Source: Oxyruncus cristatus
Lineage: Eukaryota; Chordata; Aves; Passeriformes; Cotingidae
Reading direction: 5' to 3'
Length of the DNA: 64,000 bases
Assembly: GCA_013399855.1 (NCBI GenBank)
Contig: VXAY01002248.1
Span: 144,806-208,805, forward strand
In this document: piece after piece, positions 34,766 to 47,102 of the stretch
Layout: the number at the start of each line of letters is the position of its first letter
Numbering within the stretch: the first letter of the stretch is position 1
Made by a program: the position numbers and the translations under genes
Notes under the pieces: generated by a model
Told to the model about the DNA's origin: nothing
The model's input: only the letters and a program-made list of their open reading frames with translations
Databases searched by the model: none

Positions 34766-37700
34766 GCTGTCTGTTGTTACTGTCTCTGAATGATGTTGTT
34801 TGGGTGTTAATTACATTCCTGTATTTTCCATGAGTCTCACTAGACTGAACTCTACCCTCTGGAATTTTATGACTTTGTTATGAAATGAGATCACACTCAT
34901 ATTTATAGTCTTTTTTTAATTATTATTTCTCCAGCATAGTGAACTGAGAATTTCTTCCTGGCATTCCAAGCAAACATTTTCTTACTTATTGAGCATGTAA
35001 TTCTCCCTCTAGCTTTCATGATAGGCAGGTCGAACATGGTCTGAAGGCATTTTCAGCCCATCTCTTGTCTGAGAAATCTGCACGTTACTTTCAGTCATAC
35101 ATACACCAGTGTGAGAGGGAAGCAGAGGCTTGGGGACCTATTTCATTTCATGAAGATAATCTAAGATATTTTTGTTAGTAATTATATATGCTGGAATTTA
35201 GGTTGGTCTCTCATGTCATCTCTTCCCCTTTAACAAAAAAGAACCATGGAATTTTAAGTCCCTAGATTGTCAAACACTGCAGTAATATTCTTGCCAATGA
35301 GTTTACTGTCATAAGCATTTGGAGAGAAAGTCCATTTTAAAAGAATATTCATGAAAAACATTTTCTGAATACGTAATTGGGAGAAATGTCACAGCAATTG
35401 TTAGAGTTGCACTCACTAATTAGAGAAAGTACAAAATACCATGTGATTTATGTGTTCCATCAAAACTAAACTAGGATTTCTGATATTGTATATTCACAAT
35501 GAATTTTGCTTGTGTTCAGTATACAGACCATGCTTCAATTGCAGAAATCACTCACTGAATCATCAGGATGGAACAGATGCAAGAAAATTGTGATCTTCTT
35601 GATGAGAAACAGTAAAAAAAAAATAAAAAAGAAAAAGGCACTGGATCAATTATTCACTGCAAATTACACACTTGGCTACCATGATCATTATAACCCCTCC
35701 ACATCCTGTTACTCTACACTCCATTATTTCTGCTTACCCCTATGGAGCCTGCCCTTTTACCTTCCTGACACTCCCCCCTTTTCTAGCTGTCAAACAGACT
35801 TTTTCAATCCCTGTTTAAAGGATTTCTTATTTCTCCTTTGTGTGCTGTCTGTATCCTGCCATTCCTATCTCTCCCCCTTGCAGCTCCATCAGAGTAGTGG
35901 CTTTCATGCCTAAAATGGTGGGGGAAATGATGGTTTAAAGACCATCTGGCTTCTATTCACAGGGACACTATTGAAAACCAAACTGGTTTCTTAAAGTTCC
36001 TACTGAAGTGCAGAAAAGTGTTATTTTCCCTCCTCTGCTTTTAAATTGAAGGATTTTTTATATTTTTTTTCCTGTTTTTTCAGACTGGTTCTTGAAACCT
36101 CTGCTGTCATGCAGGAACCCTATGTATGGCTTCCATAATGAATAGCACTAAATAATTTTTAACAAATCCTTCCTTTATCATCAGAGCTCAGCAAAAGAAA
36201 GGATTATGCATGGTGAATTTGATATAGAGGACACAAAGGTACTGGCTTATAGGATAGTTGTTAATTGTTGGGGCTTATTAATGGTATTTCTTCAATTTAC
36301 CAGTCAGCTGTCAAGGGTGCCTTTGCCAGTCTTATCCCCCAATATTATCCCCTCTGCCACTGTGAGGTGTGACTGTATCACTCTTTCTGTTTTAAATCTA
36401 AGCAACAGATTCAAGTTACTTGGCCAGAATTGGGCAGGAAGGAAATCTAGGATCAAAGAAAGGGGAATACCTTGTCTTCACAAAGCATAGAAGAGCTTAC
36501 TCTACTGCAGTACTCCAGTGTTCATAATAGCTCAAGCTGCTTCATGCTCTAAGGCATAAATTGGCTTTTTAACAATTACTTTCACTGGAGAGGAAAGTGA
36601 AGGCAAAGGCATGTAAAATGTTTGTGTTGAACCCTGAATAAATGTTACCTTTCACATTGGTAGTTCCCATAGCTTCCTCCCTATTTGCCAGTAAATTAAG
36701 TGTATATAAATTCTATAGCTTAAATCTAGATTTGGGTCTATTTCATCCAAAGTTGTTATGCATATGAGCTTTCATATGGTCTGTGGTAGAGCCTGAAACA
36801 GTCACTGCTTTGAAACAACACAGTGATACAGCATCAAGCTCCACCTCCAAAACCATACAGCTTCCTTTGTTGTTCAGATCAGATAGAACCGGTTTACAAC
36901 AGAATCTTGAACAGAGCCTCAGCTCAGGAACAAGATGCTATGTGGTGCTGTTCAGAATGGAGGGAATGCAACCAAAGGACTCTTGCTTAAAATGTCACTC
37001 CATTCTTCCTTGACCCACTGATCAGGACATGCTAAAGGTATTTAAGACATATGACTGACAGGATGTTCTTGTGATACTATGAGATTGCATAACCAGCTGT
37101 TGCTAAGGGAGTGATGCACTTTTAACACAGAAGATGAAAAATATTTTATTGAAATAAAACAGTGAGTTAACAAAATTCAGTGATAAATGTTACATTGTTT
37201 TAACAAGATTTGATGGCAAGGTACACTTGATTATTTACTGCAGAGAGAACAGGGTCACCCAGACCTGTCAGGGAAACCCTCCTATTGAGCCATGAGGTTC
37301 AGAAAGGACATTCTCAGAGGAGAATCTTGGTGCACCTACATCTAGTCCTAGTCCCAGACTTGGTCTTTCTAAGTTTACCTTGAAGAGTTTATATGTGCAC
37401 AGTCAATCCTTGGCTGAAATTTCAAAGTTTAGCATACTATTAATCACTTACCAAGTATCTGTTGCAGTAAGAAATCTCTCAGCCTCTGGGAGTAAGCCTG
37501 AGAGGTATCCCTGTTCAAGGGGAGAGCCCACTGCAGGGCAGGAGAGATCAGTGGATCATGAGCTGTCCATTACTTATGGATTAAAATGATAGACCTAAAT
37601 TTGCATAACAGCAAGATGTCTGGGTCACTGTTCCAGACAGCTTTGGCTACCATTGTACCATTCATCCCCAAAACTCCACAGTAAGCTGGATCCATCCGTC

Positions 37701-39676
37701 ACAGCCCCCACTAGTGGTTACGACTCAAGGGGTTGGGGGAGCACACCCTCACACCACTTCAAAGCTTAACAAGATGAAAGAATTTGTGTTCTTTATTTAC
37801 CCAGACTTCTCAGTCTGGGTGTTCAGACTGGCTTATTGTCAAAAAGCAAGTAAAGGGCACAAGTCTGAATTTAGAATATGGAAATACAGAAACTGATATC
37901 CTGCCTGGAAACTGTGGGAGTAGAAGTAGGTAATGACACTTTGCAGCAGAACCTTACTTTGGATTTTCCTTTACTTGAAGTTGAGCGCATTATATCTGGG
38001 GCTGAGTCTTATTTTGTTGGTTTCAGAAAGAAAAAGTGTTGGTGTTTGTTCGCCATGTCTAGCCTATTCTTCTATGTTAACATAGGCAAATGTGTCTTGC
38101 TTCGTGAAAGAAATAGAAGTACAAGGACTTCCAGGTTTATTTGCACTAAATTGGCATTTTACATGTTATATAGTCACTTAATTTTAATAGAAAATGTAAA
38201 ACAAACAAAAAAAAAATCACATATATACTTTGCAGAATTTGATTCAGTAAAGTCTGTGAGCCAGTGTGTAGTTTAAGCATGAGAGCTGTTGTTTTAAAAT
38301 CAGTGGAAGATGGTTGGCTAGAATGATGGCCTCATACTTCCAGTTTTGCTTGCATCTTTCTGAAAGAATTCCACAGAAATCATTACTTCTCAATCAAACA
38401 TTGGAGGAATTAAGATGTTCTATAATCTTTTATGATTTTCTAATTTTCTTGTATAAGATGAAACAATCCTATTTTCAGACAACTCTAACGTTTTGAAGCA
38501 CTTCTCCAAACTTTATCCTGGTTAACCTATCTACTCACATAAACAATATATTCAAAAACTCCATTGACAGAAGCTAACTGACTTTAAAGTTAACTGAGCC
38601 CACTTCCAAAATTTGCCATTAAATTGCACGCTCTGCTGTCTGAGCAATGCGTTAAATTTCTAAAGGACTCCACTTTAGACATCTTTCAGAAAAACATTTT
38701 CGGATAAACCCCTACCCAGAATATTCCCTCTGAAGCTGTCATGTGACACAAAAGCAAAGACCAAATACAATATTTTGTAGGCTTCAGCTGTGAAATTCAC
38801 CCAATACAGAGACAGAGGAGGAGCTTCCTTATTCACTCAGTCCAAAAGGCAAAAATACTCAGCTGATTCAAAGAACAGCACAGCAAGATTCCCTAGAGAG
38901 AAGAAAAAAAACCAACTGAATGAGGTTGTCTTTGTTCTTCACCTCTTCACCTTCTATAAGGAAAAATAAGAGAGAAAAAAGAATAGTTGGATTCATTGAA
39001 TATACAGCCAGTAGTGAGCACTAACAGAGTGAGTCAAATATCACACCAACAATTCCGGGCCAATTGTATGAGGAAAATCCCAAACCACGGTAACAATTTC
39101 AGACAATAAGCTACAACTTATAGTAAATATTTTTCATCTCTGTGATTACCTCATTTATTAAATAGGTAGCTAGATGCTAATAGCTCTTCAAAATCTACTT
39201 ATAGCTCTGATTTGTGCTCAGGGTGGCAGTCATACAAAGACACAGGTAAGTCAGTTCTTTCTTCATGGGACTACTCTACCTCTTTTACAGACTGGCAAAC
39301 ACAGACATCCAAAGGGTTAAATGGCTGTGCTGAAGGTCACACAAGGTGAAATCCAAAGGGTAGAAGGCTTTCTTCATCCTGCATGTACCACTCAACCCCT
39401 GTGTCAGCCGTTTGAAGGGATCTTCAGGGAGATGGAAGCCAGCCACTTTGTCTAGGGATGAATACGTCAATGACAGCAGGAGGACTGAATGTTTTCATCT
39501 CCTTTCTAATCACCAGGGCACAGCCACGGTTTGCACACACAGGAGTACCTGCATCTCTTCCTTATCAATGTTCTGATCATGTGAGTCTTAAATCTGCTGG
39601 AATGACAGCTCAAGGCTGATGTATGAAATAATACTTAAAATGTCTGCAGATGGGGGATAGAATGTCTGTTCTTTAA
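34766..39676. other. Non-coding DNA, no gene recognised
   Basis: No interspersed repeat recognised over nearly 5 kb. A strong splice-acceptor-like site ends at 36083. A conserved-looking block lies at about 38590-38880, and a 24-base micro-exon-like segment at 39222-39245. All three are in findings. A short A-rich stretch is at 35613-35637. Frames of up to 135 codons resemble no known protein. Confidence 0.5.
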
Positions 39677-39692
39677 GTATGTGTATGTGTAC

Positions 39693-39729
<37 letters not shown>
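39677..39729. repeat. Compound TG / ACAT / AT microsatellite
   Basis: A short TATGTG segment leads into about four ACAT units and then about twelve AT units ending at 39729. The tract is mostly alternating purine and pyrimidine and is self-complementary in its AT part. Confidence 0.93.
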
Positions 39730-39731
<2 letters not shown>

Positions 39732-41298
39732 CCTTCTTTCATTTAATACATTTTTAAAAGCCCAGTGTTTGCTGTGCTAACTGTTGCCAGCTGAGCAGCA
39801 TGAGCGTTTCAGAAAATCGGTGTTTCAGACGAGAAAAACAGGTCAACCCACTACCCATTAGCTTGAATTAGAGATTTTCCTTTCTTAAAATACGTATACA
39901 GAGAGTGGTGGAGGGGGAAAACCTCTGGACATGTACTTTATATTAGTTGTCTGGGGACGGCGACAGGTGCATTTGTCAGGCCCCAGGGAGCAACTCTGTT
40001 AGATTCACTTTATTAATTGAGCACATTACATTTTAGGAGATTTATTCCATCCTCTTCCCACCCTTTCCCCCCTGTTCCTTTTCTTTGACATTCTATGGGT
40101 AAGGCAGGAAAGGGGAAAACAAACTTCCTTTTGGTTTATCAAGTTATAATTAATCATGAGGGGAGTGTAAGAATCTAACAGAGGGCACATAACTCTGGCA
40201 AGGTCAATTATATCCCGATAAGTCCCACAACAGCAAGTATTAATAATATGAATAATACTAATTGAATGTGAGTTTGTTGAGTTTTAATTCCTATTTTAAA
40301 TTTTCTTCCACATAATGCAGACAGGATGACAGATGCAAGTGGAGGTTGATTAAATGGCCTCCAGCCCTGTAGGATTTCTTACTAAGTTGAAGGTCCTTAT
40401 AGAATTTGCTGCCTATCAAGGTACCTCGGATGCATAAGCAGGAAAGGAAGACTGAGGAAACTCAGTTTCTCCAAGATTCCAGATTCTTTCTGTGTTAAAG
40501 TGTCAAATGTGCTCCTTCCATTTCAACTGTGATTGAAATACAGTTTCAGGTCTTCTGGTCCAAGATATTCTGAACTTATGGTTTCTTTTCGGGGTTTTCA
40601 CTCAACTGATCAAAATCCAATTCTCATCTGAGGTATAACATAATAAACCTAAAATAGCTCCTGTGTGACCAGGTATCTCTGCAGCTCAATAGACCTGTTC
40701 TGGCACTTCTCTGAAAACTCCACCTCAGGAGTGGTCATAGACAGAAACGCATAGATTTTACTTATAACATTGTTTGGTTTTTTTAGCTCATGAACGCTTC
40801 CATCCATTACCTTAAATTCCAGGTTATATGTTTGGAAAAAATGGTTTGTTTATTTCCTTAGGCCATTGCCAAGATAGGATCCTATCTAGTTTTACCTGGT
40901 TATCCTATTTAGCAGCAAACATCAATTAAAAGTCTTTTGTACTTTATTGTGTCTGTAGTATGCTCCCACAGTCACAGAATACTAATATGGCCAATTAGAG
41001 CTTCCTTTAACCCATTTCATTCATTTTTTACATTGAAGCCCAGTGGGTGTACTAAGCGATATTGAATTTGAGCTTTTCCTGGAAAACCTCATGCTTTCCA
41101 AATGACCTAGCTCTGTGTTTTATTCTAGGTAGAATCACAAGGACCAAGTGCAGCTAAGTAGTCAAAAGTCAATATATTTAGTTTTTGCTCCAGAGAGACT
41201 GAATAAATAATACAGATACTTAGATGGCCCACTGCCACAAGTATCCATTTTTCATGGAAAATTTATGATCTAAGTACACAGACATTGTAGATATACCA
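39730..41298. other. Non-coding DNA with a conserved-looking block at 39.9-40.4 kb
   Basis: No gene or transposon. The interval from about 39930 to 40370 has mixed composition with retained CpGs, ATTAAT/TAATTA sites and a TGACAGATGCAAG motif at 40328-40340. It is a candidate conserved regulatory element. The rest is ordinary AT-rich DNA. Confidence 0.5.
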
Positions 41299-41312
41299 AA
41301 AAAAAAAAAAAA
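41299..41312. repeat. Poly-A run at gap edge
   Basis: An A run continues directly into the N stretch, so its true length is unknown. It is the likely cause of the gap. Confidence 0.9.
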
Positions 41313-41354
41313 NNNNNNNNNNNNNNNNNNNNNNNNNNNNNNNNNNNNNNNNNN
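41313..41354. other. Assembly gap (42 N)
   Basis: Unresolved bases following an A run. Confidence 0.99.
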
Positions 41355-42339
41355 AGAAGAAGACCAGTAATCCTGAGTTTCCGGAAAACAATAAAAAAAC
41401 TATTTAGATGCATAAAACGTGCTCACTAGTGGGGGAAAGATTCATAGGGTGTTGTGTGCACAATGCAACACAAATATTGACTAGTAAAAAGACTGTTTAC
41501 TGCTGAAGAGATGGGAGACTCATTAGTGGCATAACAGAACCATAAGCTGGCCTCCTCCAGAGGCACAGAAGTTTGTAGCAATGAAAATGACTTCTGAGAA
41601 GGATGCTGCCATCTGTAAGTTTACACATTGGAAAGCTTAGGGGGGAAGGAAAGGCATGACATTATTCTGAAATCCTGATGAAAAAGTTCCTATGAAGGAG
41701 AAGCAAGCACTCAGGAAGTAAATGGAATATAATCAGAAAATGTTTTGGTTTTCTGATGGCAGTTAATGAGGGGAAAAAAAACCTTTTATTTTTGTCTTCT
41801 TTTTTTGCTTTTAAATGCTATCTTTTTATTTCTCATGGGAATTATAAAATATAAATTTACATTTTGACAATATATCCCTATGATAAACAACATGTCCCAA
41901 TGATTATATCTAGGCCATTTTCCCCCAAACCCTAACTTCTGTGAATTGAGGAATGTGATATGGTGAGTGACAGCAGTCCAGGGACAGAATATTAAAATTT
42001 GAAGCCTGCAAGTCATGTTCAATAAAAATACATCAAGGGGGATGAAACCTTTACAATTCACCAGCACATTTTACTCTACAATTTTCAAAAGGAAAGTAGC
42101 AGGGGTCTCAATCAAAGCATGTTGAAATGTTCCATCAAACACATCTCTTCTAAATGTAGCCTGACAATGCCTGCTTCCATTTCCGATCTTCTCACCTAAA
42201 TGGGTAACACATGGGTAAAGTATGTTTATTTTATTGTAAATAGAGTGCTGTTTCTGCCCTTTAATATCATGGCTCTCTGCTTTCACCCTTGATGTCTCCT
42301 TTAACTACTAATGCAGTATTCTCCTATACACATCTATTA
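41355..42339. other. Non-coding DNA, no gene recognised
   Basis: AT-rich sequence without recognisable repeats or protein-like frames. Confidence 0.5.
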
Positions 42340-42605
42340 AGGCTGGAACAGAGTCTTCTGGTCATCTACTCAATCCCTGTGCATTGTGGCAGGATTGATT
42401 TCATAGACTTTTTCCATCCCTAATAACTGGGTATCACATCCTGCCTTGAATATCATTTCCTCATTTACACAAGCTCTTCTGGCATTTTGTCCCATTGCCT
42501 GAACTGTTCCTCTGAGGCTGGTTAAAACTTTTCTTCATATTTAACCTTTAGGTTTTCTGCTGAAGTGCAAAATATGTCCTCTTCTGTCCTTGTTGAGAAA
42601 CAGAG
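42340..42605 (-). mobile_element. Old CR1 LINE 3'-region fragment, minus strand
   Basis: The plus strand carries TGGTCATCTACTCAATCCC, TGTGGCAGGATTGATTTCAT and AATAACTGGGTATCACATCC. Further right are ACACAAGCTCTTCTGGCATT, TGCCTGAACTGTTCCTCTG and AAAACTTTTCTTCATATTTA. This order is that of reverse-complemented older CR1 3' untranslated regions. Substitutions and indels are much denser than in the recent copies, so the insertion is old. No coding potential remains. Confidence 0.7.
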
Positions 42606-44701
42606 GGAAAATGATTTTCATATATGCCTTAAAATTGTGTAGGATGGTCTGTCCTCCCCATCACACAGGCATGAAACAGGAGACATCTTCACTGGTGACA
42701 CCTGCATCAAGAGAGTCACAACAATCCCACATATTTAAGACTTCAGCTGTCATTTGGCAACACAGAAACTCTGAATTTCTTCAGAGAGACTAAACCAGTG
42801 GTCCCTCTAGTGGCACCTTCTGTCGGATATCGCTGGTTCCTTCACAAGAAGCAGTGGACAGGGAGAGAGTTTCTTCTGGAGAATGTTTGGTACCTCAACT
42901 AGAGCCTACGTGTGATGTCTGATCTTCAAACTACCTGTTAGGTCACATTGTCAAATCCTTGGTCATTGTGTATTGATGGCTTTCTTCCATCTTAAACACT
43001 TACCCTGAAGAAAAAGTCTAATAGTGTGCGTGTGGGTGTGTAATGTTATTCTTTAGTTGGGATTTGTTTTATGGCAGAAGATATGCAATTTTCTGCCCCC
43101 CCCCGAGTGCGTCTCCCAGCAACATGAACAAAGCCTGCTACGACCAAGGCTCCTGAGTGAATGTTTTCTAACACCCTTCCCCTTTGTGATGTTCAGCTTT
43201 GGATTTCCATGGAATTTCTTTGCAATTTCAGTGAACACAGCAAGAGTGAGAAACACCCATGTAAACACAGGAGAAGGAGACAGGAAGGAGCAGCAGAGAC
43301 CCCCCAGCATCCTGTGGAGACTGTCACTCTGGAACAGATATCCAAAATACAGTCTGTGGAAAGGGTAACCCTGTAGCAATATTCACATGGAGGACCCCAT
43401 GCCAGAGCAGATGGATAGCCCTGTTGGGTGCTGACTGTGCCCCCTGGGCAACCTAGAGTGAGTAGAGAAGTCTGAAGAGTCTGGGAAAGTAAAAGAAAAG
43501 ATACTGTTTTAAGGTTTGTCTTTTTTTTTTTTTTCCTTCACTACCCAAATCTATTTTTATTGGTAATAAATAATGTCCATTTTCCTGTCTGTTTTGACCA
43601 TGACAGTAATTGCTAAGTGATCTCCCTGTCTTTATGTCACCCCCCAAGCTTTCCTGTTTCTGTTTTTAGAGGTTTCTGCCCCTATCCTTCTCATGGGTAG
43701 TGGGGAGTGAGAAGCTGGATGGGAGTTTGCCACTTAGATGAGGTGAACCCATGTGAAAGAAAACAAAAAAAACCCACAGAAATCTACCAGATAGGATTCT
43801 GAGATGTAAGGATTTCTTGGGGTTTTTTGGTGCTTTTTTTTGTAGGCTGTAAAGAAATAATTTAGGTCACTACAAAGAAGTTAAGCTGGAGCATAACCTG
43901 ATCAGCTCTGTACACCCATTTTAACCTGTTAATTCATTCCTCATTGGTTTAGTATCTGGTTCTATGAATATTTCTGTTAATAACTTTACACACATGAATA
44001 GACCCATTAATCACAACTAAGGAGACTGGAAGGCTCTCAGATGTTTGCATGAGAGGGCTGTTTGACTGTAGAAGCCAGTTTCACACAGATTTTTCTGGAT
44101 AATGTTTTCCTCTATGACATTAACCAACAGACATAAAAGGTCAGGAATGTGAGCATGACTATTTTGGATGTGAAATGGCACCTAGATGCCTTTGAAAACA
44201 TAAGTCCAAGTCATTTATATTGGCAAGTTCTGCCAGGTTAAAGACTGTAGGAGACTAAGACTTCTAAGTTAGGTCCTCATTTGGCACCTACAGGAAAATT
44301 AGATACTTGAAATGAAAACAGAATCTAAATCTAAACTTAAGCAGAGGTGCTGTCTTGACAATTTGACAACTTTTCACTGCATGGATTTTTTACGATAAAG
44401 CAAAACTTTGTGTTTTTACAACCCTTCACCAAGGTCTAGATGACCATAAAGCAAGAGACATGGTTGTAGACATGGTCCTCAGAGTTCCCTTTAGGATTCT
44501 TTTAGTTAGCCATGCTCAGATGTCATCTAGTGCCAGAACCCCTCTCCCTCCAACTCTGAATGTAATAAACAAAAATAATCAGAGGACTGTAGTTAGCATG
44601 ACCTATTTGCACTGTACCTATGGAGCTTCAGTCAGCACAGAGCCTTAACAGCTAAAGTGTTTACATCTTTGTCCTTTCTTTAGAAAAGACTTACTTTTCA
44701 T
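42606..44701. other. Non-coding DNA, no gene recognised
   Basis: Contains a T run at 43519-43535 and a C run near 43098-43105. Several overlapping frames of 60-108 codons at 43053-43379 on both strands resemble no known protein. The two strands are equally open, which argues for chance. Confidence 0.5.
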
Positions 44702-45046
44702 TAATTTGTCTAATCATCTCTTGAAACTGCTCGATACAGTTAGCATCCACAAGTTACTGTGGCAACAAGTCACACAATTAATTCTGTTTTATGTAAAAGT
44801 CCTTTCCTTTGTTTGCTTTCAGAACTTCCCATCTGATAATTCTCTTTGACTACCTAAAGTTTTTGTATGGTGAGAAAAAAATAAATACTCATTTGTTATT
44901 ATTCTTTGCAATTTAGAGACCTGTCTCAATCTTTTCAGACTTCTTTTTTCTGAGCTTTGGTCTATTCAATGTCTTTGTGTTTGGAAGAAGTTTTATATGT
45001 TCAGTACTGTCTGCATATTTTTATTGGTTGTCTTATTCTTTCTGAG
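44702..45046 (-). mobile_element. Ancient CR1 LINE fragment, minus strand
   Basis: Landmarks on the plus strand are TAATTTGTCTAATCATCTCT, then GCATCCACAAGTTACTGTGG, CAACAAGTCACACAATTAAT and CCTTTCCTTTGTTTGCTTTC. These are followed by GTGAGAAAAAAATAAATACT near 44870, TTCTGAGCTTTGGTCTATTC near 44949 and TTTTTATTGGTTGTCTTATT near 45017. This series follows the reverse complement of a CR1 3' region known from turtles, crocodilians and birds. It is heavily diverged, which points to an insertion predating modern bird orders. Borders are approximate. Confidence 0.7.
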
Positions 45047-47062
45047 AATCAGAAAGACATGAAAGACACTCCATGTTTTATGTGGATGTTCCATATAGGA
45101 GAATAAGGATTTGGTTGTTGTTATTTATTTCTCATCAGTTGCTGATGTACTGTTACAGAAATACCAACATAAGTGCTATTGTAGATGCAGTTATGCCAGC
45201 ATAAACTGCTTTGTGATACATGGTAAGGGAACAAGCCGTGCTAGGATCAAGTAAAAGCATTATAAAAGTCAAAGTGCATCCACTATAAGGGCTGCAAAGT
45301 ATCAGTAAGAACAATAATAGCAATGATTCCTCTCTGCCTTAAATAAATTGTACCAATAGTTCTGTGCTTAGAGTCTGTTCTCATACCAGCCATAAAACAG
45401 AGTCACTCAGAAAAATGTTTCAGTGCATGCTTCACTTCGACCTGTGAATATTTCTACAGATATTCCTTTCATTTTGCAGGGAGTACGCATCTGATTTTCA
45501 TCTGTACACATGCTTTTTTGGGTCAGGGCCCAAAGCATTTGAACAAATATTTATCAGATATTTCACAGATTTTTTCAGCTCTACTGGGAGGCAGATTCAT
45601 TACACCCCTTCATGTTCTTATGCCAGGGGTGAGAATGAGCCTTTTCTCTTATACTTTGAAAAAGAACTGATTTATCTGACTGGAACCAGAAGCCTGAATT
45701 TTAAGCACATTAGTAACTTAGTTCTCTGTCTGGTCTGTGCACACAATAAGTAGATTTGTATTCGAATAGTGCAAAGCTTTTCATCCTCGTGGCTTACCAC
45801 ACGGGTGTAATCCCTAACAGAAAGGATTACTTTTACAAACTGGAGTCTCTAAGTAAGGTGGTGGTAGCATTTATGTCTGTCTACATGGACTTTGCCATTC
45901 CAGGCCAAGAATCATGTTTAGACTTAGTGTGATCCCAGACTCACATTCCCTTATCCATCTGTAACTTATCTGTTGTGTCCCCAAGGTCAGGCTCACTAAA
46001 ATTCCCATCTCTTCTTCCATCAGAGGAGATTTCTGTCATTGAAGGCATGCCCTGAACTCACGTGATTCTGCCACAATGGGGTAAATGCTGGTGGGCAAGG
46101 CAGGCTCAACATGCACTGCAAATAGTCTCTGTTTTGCAGTGAGGTTGAACCTGAGGGTTCTCCATCATCATTTCCTAAATGTGGACTGAAACTTACATCC
46201 AAAAGTAGGCTGGCATAACATGAATGCAAAGTGATTTTTGGGCACAACCTTGAGCTTCAATTATCATTTCAAATGTAGTGGAGAAGGTAACATGGATTAG
46301 TTAGTTATTTCCTTCCATGAGAAGCTCTGGATGCAGTCCAAATGTGTCTCCAGAGTCTTGGACAGTTGCAGAAATGTACAGATGTATATGTACTTTTATA
46401 GACTGAAGTTAATTTTTGGCACCTTGGGGCTCATGTGGAGTGAAATTCTGGCTCCTGTCTACCCATTCAAAATACAATGGAAGTAATGGTCTTGTGTGTT
46501 TCATAATTCATTAATGACTCAGGACTTCACATATATACATGTTATCTCCATCTGTCAAGAGATTTTAGCACTCATCTGCCCATCTTGCCCATTGTTAATC
46601 ACTCACTTCCCCTTTAAATATTTTTAATATCTCCTCCCTAGGAGATAGTAATCCTGGGAGAACCTTAATCCTCCCTAAGAGATTTTAATATCACTCTGTA
46701 GGAGGAGTTATTGATATTGAATGACCTAGCTGGTCATTCCTTGCGGTATCTAGCATTCCTCACACTGAGGTAATACTTTTAAAGGTTCTCAAGATTTTAC
46801 TGGAGTTTTTTCATTGTTTACTGATATTAATAGGATTTTACTTTTATTTACCGATTTTTTAAAGCATTTTGTTGAAGATGGGTTTCGTGAGAACACAATG
46901 TATTGTGTTGAATTCAATGTTCCCATTACTTTCCAGCCATCATTAGCTTGTCCTCTTGCTCATTAAAACAGGTCTAAATGTTCTCTAGCCAGTTTCCATG
47001 GATGTATTCATACAAGTCCTCTTATTCACCCTAGCTGCTTTAGTTAGCAGTAATTTGCAATG
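45047..47062. other. Non-coding DNA, no gene recognised
   Basis: No interspersed repeat recognised. A cluster of related AATATC / CTCCTCC-type words at 46620-46720 forms an imperfect inverted repeat and is listed in findings. Confidence 0.5.
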
Positions 47063-47102
47063 CTTTATTTATTTATTTATTTGCTATTATTATTATTATT
47101 TC
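47063..47102. repeat. (TTTA)n followed by (ATT)n microsatellite
   Basis: About four to five TTTA units at 47063-47083 are followed after GC by about five ATT units ending at 47102. Confidence 0.88.

Noticed and set aside
43053..43379. Overlapping frames of about 100 codons on both strands
   Set aside because: Open equally in three frames over the same interval, with no codon bias or similarity; consistent with chance.
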